23,513 nucleotides of DNA from a virus: the IMG/VR virus record IMGVR_UViG_3300031227_000438, positions 1 through 23,513 of that record, one strand, 5' to 3'. The position numbers were made by a program, and so were the translations under genes. The notes beneath the pieces are model-generated. The model was not told where the DNA came from. It made no database searches and saw only the letters and a program-made list of their open reading frames with translations. This document shows positions 14,231-19,505 of this stretch, in pieces. How positions within the stretch are numbered: the first letter of the stretch is position 1; each line of letters begins with the position of its first letter.

Positions 14231-14434
14231 TTTTACAGTAGTTGGTGTGGTATTAACTGAGGATTACCGAGAAGGATTAATTGATATTGCTTGGGTACTA
14301 AGTTAGTAGGTTTCGGTCATTTGAGTTTTAAGAATAAGGACGGAAAGATTCATTGTAGCAGTGAGGGAATGAGTCGAGAGTTTGTTAAAGAGGTACTATG
14401 TAAGCTTGTTGATGAAGCTATTTTTGAGGAATGA
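14217..14434 (+). pseudogene. Small gene split by a single-base frameshift
   Basis: ATG 14217 opens a frame (MTNPDFTVVGVVLTEDYREG, then LIDIAWVLS) that stops at TAG 14304-14306. The -1 frame continues the natural protein: from about 14300, TKLVGFGHLSFKNKDGKIHC, then SSEGMSREFVKEVLCKLVDE and AIFEE, with TGA at 14432-14434. Adding one base near 14299 restores one 72-residue protein, reading IDIAWVTKLVGFGHLSFK. This is a mutation, a sequencing or assembly error, or a frameshift site; no classic slippery heptamer is visible at the break. Function unknown. Confidence 0.65.
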
Positions 14435-14437
14435 AAA

Positions 14438-14593
14438 ATGGAACAGCGGTGTGAATATTGTAGTTCTCGGGCCTGGTTATCAAAATTTTGTGTACAGATA
14501 CCTCGAAAGATATTTGAGTCAATGCTTGTACAGCTGGGTTGGCAAAGAGTAGGTGATAATTGGAAGTGTAATTTTTGTAGGTGTGGTCATTGA
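14438..14593 (+). CDS. Small zinc-finger protein (51 aa)
   Basis: ATG 14438, a few bases after the frameshifted gene, to TGA 14591-14593. The protein has CEYC near its start and CNFCRCGH at its end, separated by a helical middle (IPRKIFESMLVQLGWQRVG), so the two ends probably hold one zinc ion. It is short and unassigned. Its stop overlaps the next gene's ATG (TGATG), so translation is coupled to the nuclease that follows. Confidence 0.6.
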   Translation: MEQRCEYCSSRAWLSKFCVQIPRKIFESMLVQLGWQRVGDNWKCNFCRCGH

Positions 14594-15228
14594 TGGCAGA
14601 GAAACGTGATAAACCATATATTTACATAACTTGGCTCAGTAAATTGATAGCGGGAGAATCTCAATGTGAGTGGGCTTCCTGGTTTAAGGCTCATTTTAAG
14701 AGTGAGAAGTCTTCTTCTACTCAGTTCAATCTGGTAAAATGGACAATAAATCACAATAACTTACTCCATAAACGTAGAGATCAATTGGAGAAATTGGGCT
14801 ATGTCGTGATGATTGAAGACCAGAATAGTTTTAGAGTATCTGTATCTGGAACAGATATTATTGTTTCGGGTAAGGCGGATGTTGTAGGTTTTCCAAAAGG
14901 TATTTTTGATAAAGGTATTATAGACGATTGTAAGACTGGAAGAGCTAAGAACAGTGATTTGGTTCAAGTAATGCTGTACTTGATGTTTTTGCCTTTAGCT
15001 GTTGAGAAATATAAAGATACTATCTTCGATGGCCAGGTTATCTATAGGGATTCTATAGTTCCTGTTAACTGGGAAGATGTAGACGATGACTTGAAAGAAG
15101 TGGTTTGGGATCTTGTAAAGCGAGTAGGCGGAGCTGCCCCGTGTAGAAAAGTTCCCAGCTACGGAGAATGTAAGTGGTGCGATATCTCGAAAGAGGATTG
15201 TCCAGAAAGGCTAAGTAATAATGAGTAG
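14593..15228 (+). CDS. Cas4/RecB-like PD-(D/E)XK nuclease with probable Fe-S cluster
   Basis: A 211-residue nuclease. Motif II is SGKADVVG with Asp96; motif III is IIDDCKTG with Asp111/112 and Lys114; the downstream helix has QVMLYLM (Gln125), as in RecB/Cas4 exonucleases. Cysteines at 25 (ESQCEW) and at 193, 196 and 203 (GECKWCDISKEDCPER) fit the four-Cys iron-sulfur cluster of Cas4 and AddB. Without Cas1/Cas2 it is not evidence of CRISPR; phages use such nucleases in recombination and DNA degradation. ATG 14593 overlaps the previous stop; an upstream GTG at 14581 lies in the finger gene. Confidence 0.83.
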   Translation: MAEKRDKPYIYITWLSKLIAGESQCEWASWFKAHFKSEKSSSTQFNLVKWTINHNNLLHKRRDQLEKLGYVVMIEDQNSFRVSVSGTDIIVSGKADVVGFPKGIFDKGIIDDCKTGRAKNSDLVQVMLYLMFLPLAVEKYKDTIFDGQVIYRDSIVPVNWEDVDDDLKEVVWDLVKRVGGAAPCRKVPSYGECKWCDISKEDCPERLSNNE

Positions 15229-15325
15229 GGGCGATTGGTACTTTTTAAGTTGGCTCGGTATAAAGTTTGTGGCGGATTTTGCGAGTATAGTCTATATAGT
15301 CTGGAGATTGACTCGCGGAAGGTAA
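15221..15325 (+). CDS. Tiny single-pass membrane protein (34 aa)
   Basis: ATG 15221 overlaps the nuclease's last codons and ends at TAA 15323-15325. The product is MSRGDWYFLSWLGIKF, then VADFASIVYIVW, then RLTRGR: one hydrophobic helix with a basic end. The ribosome site is weak (AAAGG upstream). Its shape is like the tiny membrane peptide at 2963, which also ends in TRG followed by a basic residue. Moderate to low confidence. Confidence 0.4.
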   Translation: MSRGDWYFLSWLGIKFVADFASIVYIVWRLTRGR

Positions 15326-15377
15326 GCATATCAATGTTTGAACGAAGTATGAGTATTATCTGGAGATAGGAAACGAA

Positions 15378-15462
15378 GGCCTTGTGGCGGAACTAGGCAG
15401 ACGTATCAGATTTAAGTTTCGATTCTCTTCGGGGAGTGAGGGTTCGATTCCCTCTGAGGCCA
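15378..15462 (+). tRNA. tRNA-Leu (UAA)
   Basis: A class II tRNA with long variable arm. The acceptor GGCCTTG pairs with TGAGGCC allowing G-T pairs; D-arm GCG...CGT; the anticodon loop TTTAAGT has TAA; the variable hairpin is CTC-TTCG-GGG; T-arm GAGGG-TTCGATT-CCCTC is perfect. One A-C mismatch lies in the anticodon stem. CCA is not encoded. It may help the phage read TTA/TTG codons, which are frequent here. Confidence 0.85.
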
Positions 15463-15465
15463 TTG

Positions 15466-15487
15466 GGTGACTGTAACGGTGACTGTA
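15466..15487 (+). repeat. 12-bp tandem repeat at the tRNA-His 5' end
   Basis: GGTGACTGTA occurs at 15466-15475 and again at 15478-15487, where it is the start of tRNA-His, giving a 12-base period. The first copy fills the gap after tRNA-Leu. It may reflect slippage or a duplicated tRNA end. Confidence 0.75.
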
Positions 15488-15551
15488 GCTCAATTGGTTA
15501 GAGCACCGGACTGTGAATCCGGAGGCGGGAGTTCGAATCTCCTCAGTCACC
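15478..15551 (+). tRNA. tRNA-His (GUG)
   Basis: A cloverleaf with acceptor GTGACTG/CAGTCAC, D-arm with AATTGGTTAGAGC, anticodon stem CCGGA/TCCGG with loop CTGTGAA (GTG anticodon), and T-arm GGGAG-TTCGAAT-CTCCT. The extra 5' G at 15478 opposite C73 at 15551 is the histidine identity pair. The following bases are CA, so CCA is not fully encoded unless the end is redefined. Confidence 0.93.
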
Positions 15552-15570
15552 CATTTATAAGGGGAATAAA

Positions 15571-15813
15571 ATGAAAAATATTTCAAAAAGTTTACGAGAT
15601 TATTATTGGGCTATTCTTGTAGATAAGCAGTTTAAAGATAAAGAATACCAAGTAACTTTATATTTTGGTTTGTACTGGTTTTGGATAGGCGCACACTATT
15701 TCCGTTTTGGTTCTTATGTGGATAGAAATTCAAATGTAAGATATTTTCAAAAGGGAATATCTTTTAAGGTACCATTTTTTGAATTGAATTTTATACACCA
15801 TTTGAAAAAATAA
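15571..15813 (+). CDS. Hypothetical protein (80 aa)
   Basis: ATG 15571 follows AAGGGG shortly after the tRNA pair. The product is rich in aromatic residues (DYYWAILVDKQFK, LYFGLYWFWIGAHYFRFGSY) and ends with a hydrophobic FKVPFFELNF. The spacing suggests beta strands more than a membrane helix, although the middle could be membrane-associated. I do not recognise the family. Confidence 0.6.
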   Translation: MKNISKSLRDYYWAILVDKQFKDKEYQVTLYFGLYWFWIGAHYFRFGSYVDRNSNVRYFQKGISFKVPFFELNFIHHLKK

Positions 15814-15826
15814 GAGGAGAAGTAAA

Positions 15827-16153
15827 ATGGAAAATGGGATGAAAGAATTTGATTTATCACAAAAAGCTGTCGGTTTAACGGCCGATGATTTTATATCTTC
15901 AACTAATCCTACGAAAGAGGATCTTAAACAAGCAAAAGCTCAAGAAAAAGTGTTGGTAGCTTATTCTAAAGATGTAAAGAAGTGTTTAGAATTTCGGGAT
16001 AAGTTAGGATCAGATGTTTACTTAATTATTTTTGTTGATCCAACCCCTGTTATTTTAAAGGATGGCAGTAAGATTAATTTTGAAGAATTTTTCATTAGAT
16101 TTTACTTAAAAATATTCAAGATGCAATGTGGAAGGGAAAGGCCGGAATTATGA
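15827..16153 (+). CDS. Hypothetical protein (108 aa)
   Basis: Starts at ATG 15827 after GAGGAGAAG. The product has a polar N-terminus (TNPTKEDLKQAKAQEK), a helix, a strong strand (VYLIIFVDPTPVIL), and a short basic C-terminus (KMQCGRERPEL). No motif is recognised. It overlaps the next gene by four bases, consistent with an operon. Confidence 0.6.
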   Translation: MENGMKEFDLSQKAVGLTADDFISSTNPTKEDLKQAKAQEKVLVAYSKDVKKCLEFRDKLGSDVYLIIFVDPTPVILKDGSKINFEEFFIRFYLKIFKMQCGRERPEL

Positions 16154-16359
16154 AAGCATTTAGAAAATGGTGGGATAATAATAGAGTTACTAATCAACCA
16201 CATACATGTCAGTCCGCTAGAGGAGAGAATCTTGCTTGCATAGCTGATGAAGAAGTGTGGAAAGCAGCATTGGAAGAAGCTCTAAAACATGAAATAGAAG
16301 ATGATAAATCCATAAGATCAGGAATTAGTGATTGGATTAGATATGAATTGAGGACATAA
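16150..16359 (+). CDS. Hypothetical protein (69 aa)
   Basis: I prefer ATG 16150, which follows GGAAGGGAAAGG and overlaps the prior stop, over ATG 16126, which has no ribosome site. The product is MKAFRKWWDNNRVTNQ, then a Cys-containing loop, then an acidic helix (EEVWKAALEEALKHEIED) and a basic end. It is unknown. The ATG of the following zinc-ribbon gene overlaps its TAA. Confidence 0.5.
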   Translation: MKAFRKWWDNNRVTNQPHTCQSARGENLACIADEEVWKAALEEALKHEIEDDKSIRSGISDWIRYELRT

Positions 16360-16507
16360 TGGAAGAACGAAAATATCCGTGCCCAAAATGTGATACTGGT
16401 GAATTATACGATGCTAATGCTGGGGTATGTTTTGCTCGGTGATAAAGTGTGATAATCCAGACTGTGATTATGGGTGGGATGGTATGTGTGGATGTGTGAC
16501 GGCATAA
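16359..16507 (+). pseudogene. Zinc-ribbon protein split over two frames
   Basis: ATG 16359 starts MEERKYPCPKCDTGELYDAN, then AGVCFAR, and stops at TGA 16440-16442. The -1 frame from GTG 16439 gives VIKCDNPDCDYGWDGMCGCV and ends at TAA 16505-16507. Together they make a normal four-cysteine zinc ribbon (CPKC ... CDNPDC), which suggests one gene with a frameshift, or two overlapping genes where the second begins at GTG. The two halves separately would each lack half of the zinc site. Confidence 0.5.
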
Positions 16508-16525
16508 ATGTAACCTGGAGAACGT

Positions 16526-16726
16526 ATGATAAAACAAAGTAAGGAAATGGAAGCTTTGCAGCTATTACTTAAAGATACAGTATATGGTCATGAATATGGT
16601 GACTTGGCATTTGTAGCAAATAGTACTTGTGAGGCTCTTGCTGATTTACGTAGTTGGATTGAAGATCTCCAAGTTGAGAATACCGAGTTGAAAGCTGCAT
16701 TGGAGAAGATAGAAAATGAAGGTTGA
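16526..16726 (+). CDS. Small protein with C-terminal coiled coil (66 aa)
   Basis: ATG 16526 follows GGAG at the right distance. The first half is mixed (MEALQLLLKDTVYGHEYG); the second half forms a heptad-patterned helix (SWIEDLQVENTELKAALEKI), consistent with a short coiled coil that could dimerise the protein. Function unknown. Confidence 0.6.
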   Translation: MIKQSKEMEALQLLLKDTVYGHEYGDLAFVANSTCEALADLRSWIEDLQVENTELKAALEKIENEG

Positions 16727-16732
16727 AGTATT

Positions 16733-16894
16733 GTGAAGAATATTAAGATAGATTTTGATAGTTGGTTCTACAAGAATTGTAAAATTCAAAGACGTCGAAA
16801 AGCTAAAATTTGTCAAGTATGTCCATTTAGATCTTACATAGAAGAATTGGAATCTAAAAGAAAAGTTAAGGAAGAACTAAAAAATGAAAGCTGA
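16733..16894 (+). CDS. Small basic protein with CxxC (53 aa), GTG start
   Basis: GTG 16733 to TGA 16892-16894, with GAAGG upstream. The product has KNCKIQRRRKAKICQVCPF, which holds one Cys and a CxxC pair, followed by a charged helix (YIEELESKRKVKEELKNES). It overlaps the HD gene's ATG by 11 bases. Without an ATG it is less certain, but the overlap and ribosome site support it. Confidence 0.5.
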   Translation: MKNIKIDFDSWFYKNCKIQRRRKAKICQVCPFRSYIEELESKRKVKEELKNES

Positions 16895-17507
16895 AGAAGT
16901 TTTTGTAGACGAGTTGGCAGGTATTCAAGACAATGATATAATGTCATTTGTATTAGATGTTTTCGATGACTTATGCCCAGAATACTTTTGGACTTGTCCC
17001 GCCAGCTTAACAGGAAAGTACCATCCAGCTGTTTCAATAGGTAAGGGTGGACTGGTGAGGCATACCAAGTTGGCTGTATGGTGGGGTGAAAAATTGATCC
17101 GGGCGTTCAATACTTTTGAGGAGCTAAAAGGTATTCCAGAGGCTCAGTTAAAAGATGAAGTGACTGCGGCATTGCTGATGCACGATATGCATAAGAATGG
17201 ACCAACAGATGCCTCTTATAAAAAATGTGGAAACACGACGGGTGTTCACGGTACACAGTTGGCTGAGGTGATAGAGGCTAAAAAGTTGGGTTTGTATCTA
17301 CCTGAGTCTACAAGGCAGAGGATTCTTGTGGGGGTAGCCTCACACATGGGTCAGTGGACAACTGATGCTGCTTTTAGGCCTAGTAATCTAAAAGGTGAAG
17401 AGCAGGCGTTTGCTCAGTTAGTCCATGCAGCTGATTATTGTGCGAGCAGGAAGGTAGATGAGAAACTTAATTTATTGAGTACGGCAAAGAGGGATGGGAG
17501 AATATGA
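16884..17507 (+). CDS. HD-domain phosphohydrolase
   Basis: A 207-residue HD-superfamily protein. Metal ligands fit: His60 (GGLVRHTKLAVWWGE), His100-Asp101 (LLMHDMHK), His122 (VHGTQLAE), His154 (SHMGQW) and Asp184 (LVHAADYCASRK). Such proteins cleave nucleotides or cyclic nucleotides, or remove phosphate; no further domain reveals the substrate. The pattern resembles HD proteins of phages that act on nucleotides or second messengers. AAGGAAG precedes ATG 16884. Its TGA overlaps the kdsA ATG (ATGA), so the two are translated together. Confidence 0.82.
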   Translation: MKAEEVFVDELAGIQDNDIMSFVLDVFDDLCPEYFWTCPASLTGKYHPAVSIGKGGLVRHTKLAVWWGEKLIRAFNTFEELKGIPEAQLKDEVTAALLMHDMHKNGPTDASYKKCGNTTGVHGTQLAEVIEAKKLGLYLPESTRQRILVGVASHMGQWTTDAAFRPSNLKGEEQAFAQLVHAADYCASRKVDEKLNLLSTAKRDGRI

Positions 17508-18310
17508 GCTTTAAGATCGGACAAATTGTAGTGGGGCTACATGAACCTTTCTTTGTAATTGCGGGACCTTGTGTGATTGAAAGTGAGGAGATTTGTCTGG
17601 ATATTGCAAAGAGACTTGTTAGGATAAGTGAAAAGACAGGCGTCCCTATAATCTTTAAGGCAAGTTTTGACAAAGCTAATCGTTCACATCTGCGTAGTTT
17701 TAGAGGACCAGGTTTACATAAGGGATTAGCTATCCTTAAAGCAGTTCGAAAGGCTACTGGTTTACCTGTCTTAACTGATGTGCATGAGGTTTATCAAGCC
17801 GAGATAGCAGCCAGGGTTGTTGATGTTTTACAGATACCTGCTTTCTTATGTCGACAAACAGATTTGTTAGTTGCTTGTGCTAAAACTAGGCTACCTGTAA
17901 ATGTGAAGAAGGGACAATTTCTTGCTCCTACTGAAGTGGAGAATGTGGTAAATAAAATTAGAGGCCATCATCACAATATCCTGATTACAGAGAGAGGCAC
18001 ATGTTTTGGTTATAATCGACTCATCAATGATATGGCGGCAATTACAAAGATGAAGAGTATAGGTTATCCTGTTATTTTTGATGCTACTCATAGTATTCAA
18101 AGGCCAGGTTTGGTTTATGGTAGTCATCATATGGAAGCTATATATTTGGCCCGAGCAGCAGTAGCAGCAGGAGCAAATGGTTTGTTCCTTGAAGTTCATC
18201 CAACTCCAAGTGAGTCGAAATCAGATGCAGCTACTATAATGCCAATAGAATGGGTAGAAGATTTGTTGATAAGGTGTAAGAAGATACACGAGATAGTGAG
18301 AGCACAATGA
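17504..18310 (+). CDS. kdsA: 3-deoxy-D-manno-octulosonate 8-phosphate synthase
   Basis: A 268-residue KdsA, essentially full length. It condenses phosphoenolpyruvate with arabinose 5-phosphate to Kdo 8-phosphate, the first committed step of Kdo, the core sugar of lipopolysaccharide. Diagnostic stretches are VIAGPCVIES (Cys23, typical of the metal-dependent class), FKASFDKANRS, LTDVHE, IPAFLCRQTDLL, VNVKKGQFLAP, ERGTCFGYN, IFDATHSIQRPG and GLFLEVHPTPSESKSD. The catalytic and substrate-binding parts are intact. Start overlaps the HD gene, end overlaps the next gene by four bases. A bacterial enzyme embedded between phage genes points to capture from a host. Confidence 0.93.
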   Translation: MSFKIGQIVVGLHEPFFVIAGPCVIESEEICLDIAKRLVRISEKTGVPIIFKASFDKANRSHLRSFRGPGLHKGLAILKAVRKATGLPVLTDVHEVYQAEIAARVVDVLQIPAFLCRQTDLLVACAKTRLPVNVKKGQFLAPTEVENVVNKIRGHHHNILITERGTCFGYNRLINDMAAITKMKSIGYPVIFDATHSIQRPGLVYGSHHMEAIYLARAAVAAGANGLFLEVHPTPSESKSDAATIMPIEWVEDLLIRCKKIHEIVRAQ

Positions 18311-18474
18311 AAAAGATTATACTAGAGTTATCAGTAGAAGATGTAGAGTGGATATGCCATTTGATAGGAATTATTCAATCAAAGGATGAATGTCCGAAAG
18401 GTACTTGTAAAGGATGTGATCATACAAGAAGAGTATATTCTATTCTATCAGAAGAATTAAAAAAGAAAGGATAG
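18307..18474 (+). CDS. Small Cys-containing protein (55 aa)
   Basis: ATG 18307 overlaps the kdsA stop. The product is a helix (MKKIILELSVEDVEWICHLI), then a small Cys cluster (DECPKGTCKGCDHTRR), then a helix (YSILSEELKKKG). The cysteines at CPKGTCKGC and the His could bind zinc. Unknown function; coupled to kdsA. Confidence 0.55.
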   Translation: MKKIILELSVEDVEWICHLIGIIQSKDECPKGTCKGCDHTRRVYSILSEELKKKG

Positions 18475-18478
18475 TAGA

Positions 18479-18709
18479 ATGACTAAAGCGGAATTTTTAG
18501 AGGAACTCGGGGATTTGATAAATAGGTATAGTGTAGAAGATGATAGTAGTCGTCCACGGCTACAAGGAAATACTCCAAAGTCAATAGCTCATGTTGTTGG
18601 TGAGACGATAGTTGGTACGAGTCCTATTGGTTCTGAACATCTTTGTCAGGGCAAGTGTGAGTATTCTCCGGGTCTCATTAGATTAGATGAGATTAGGATT
18701 AACTGGTAA
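18479..18709 (+). CDS. Hypothetical protein (76 aa)
   Basis: Starts at ATG 18479 with AAAGGAT upstream. The product has an N-terminal helix (KAEFLEELGDLINRYS), a central loop and two cysteines near the end (EHLCQGKCEYSPG). No family recognised. The CxxxC pair could bind metal. Confidence 0.55.
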   Translation: MTKAEFLEELGDLINRYSVEDDSSRPRLQGNTPKSIAHVVGETIVGTSPIGSEHLCQGKCEYSPGLIRLDEIRINW

Positions 18710-18711
18710 GA

Positions 18712-18771
18712 TTGACTCCCAGGGCAATTACAATATTAATTTTAGTAATTTTGGTAAAGAGTTGGGCTTAA
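18712..18771 (+). CDS. Possible tiny hydrophobic peptide (19 aa), TTG start
   Basis: TTG 18712 to TAA 18769-18771 would give MTPRAITILILVILVKSWA, a single hydrophobic helix. Its TAA overlaps the ATG of another small frame (TAATG). It has only a TTG start and a weak ribosome site, so it may be non-coding. Confidence 0.2.
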   Translation: MTPRAITILILVILVKSWA

Positions 18772-18833
18772 TGGCTTTTATTACCTATGATTATGAATAT
18801 GATCTTCCACGGGAGAATGATAATGGAAATTGA
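18771..18833 (+). CDS. Possible 20-residue acidic peptide
   Basis: ATG 18771 overlaps the previous TAA, with AAGAGTTGGG upstream, and ends at TGA 18831-18833 inside the start of the next gene. It encodes an acidic, Tyr-rich peptide (MAFITYDYEYDLPRENDNGN). It could be a coupled leader peptide for the following gene. Confidence 0.25.
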   Translation: MAFITYDYEYDLPRENDNGN

Positions 18834-19305
18834 TATAGAAGATATAAAAGCATTGGATCCTGGAAAGGTATACGTGATTACTTTAGACTCGGTATTGTTA
18901 GAAGAGGGCCAACACATAGCGGAGAGTCTTAACAAGGTTGGGAAAGAGCATAATATAAAATTTATTATTTTCGCTAAAGGTTTTGCCGAACTTGTTTCTG
19001 CTCCAGAAGGCATAGAAGTTAACATGACAAGTTTGAAGGCTTTTCAACTTATGGAGAAAGAGATGGTTGCCTATTTGGAGAAGTACTTCACTGAAGCAAC
19101 CAAAAAGATATGGTTTACAGATGATAAAAGCTGCGATTATCTTATGTTTGAGCAGGCGGCAGTATCTACTTTGAATGATGTCTTTTTGACTAATAAAGGT
19201 TGTGGAGGGAAAGGAACTGTAGTAGGTTTATCCGGTCCAGGTGATTGGCCTAAGGAAGTTACAGAAGATCAATTGATGTCTATTGTGCGGAAGTGGAGTA
19301 GGTAG
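18823..19305 (+). CDS. Hypothetical protein (160 aa), last gene before portal
   Basis: ATG 18823 is chosen because GGGAG lies seven bases upstream; earlier in-frame ATGs at 18787, 18793 and 18817 lack a well-placed site. The product starts MEIDIEDIKALDPGKVYVIT, then has an IKFIIFAKGFAEL strand-turn and a helix rich in Lys and Glu, and ends with GCGGKGTVVGLSGPGDWP. The opening recalls phage proteins that store short signature regions before an alpha/beta fold, but I do not recognise the family. Confidence 0.6.
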   Translation: MEIDIEDIKALDPGKVYVITLDSVLLEEGQHIAESLNKVGKEHNIKFIIFAKGFAELVSAPEGIEVNMTSLKAFQLMEKEMVAYLEKYFTEATKKIWFTDDKSCDYLMFEQAAVSTLNDVFLTNKGCGGKGTVVGLSGPGDWPKEVTEDQLMSIVRKWSR

Positions 19306-19505
19306 TAAAAATAAATTTTTTAATTTTATAATATCGAGTGGGGTTACCCTTTATCTTATAATGGCCTCCAGGTATAATGTATACGCCATTTCGAGGTTTT
19401 GACCTGTTTTTACGCTTAAAAATTAGGGCGTAATAAGCGAGATAGAACTGCACACAGCAGTCTTTTTCAATGTTATTAATTAGTTGTTAATTTATTGGAG
19501 TAGTC
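19306..19505 (+). promoter_or_regulatory. Intergenic region upstream of portal, structured
   Basis: A 200-base A/T-rich spacer, unusual in this tightly packed window. It holds AATGGC (19360-19365) pairing with GCCATT (19385-19390), with an inner hairpin GTATA-ATG-TATAC (19372-19384). Two TATAAT boxes (19357 and 19373) lie here but no convincing -35 box. A TACGC/GCGTA pair follows near 19411. Its role, such as separating the late portal unit, is inferred. Confidence 0.4.
19447..19467 (+). terminator. Weak intrinsic terminator candidate
   Basis: ACTGC-ACACA-GCAGT forms a five-base-pair stem with five-base loop, followed by C and five T residues. The stem is short, so termination strength is uncertain. 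It would end transcripts from the upstream unit ahead of the portal gene. Confidence 0.4.

Noticed and set aside
14593-15228. Cas4-like protein as evidence of a CRISPR system
   Set aside because: There is no Cas1, Cas2 or repeat array in the window, and phages often carry such nucleases for other uses.
15356-15586. 76-codon - strand frame over the tRNAs
   Set aside because: It reads antisense through two tRNA genes, a known source of false proteins.
19357-19378. Two TATAAT boxes as a sigma-70 promoter
   Set aside because: No convincing -35 element at 16-18 bases; A/T-rich DNA often yields TATAAT by chance. Kept only as part of the spacer note.
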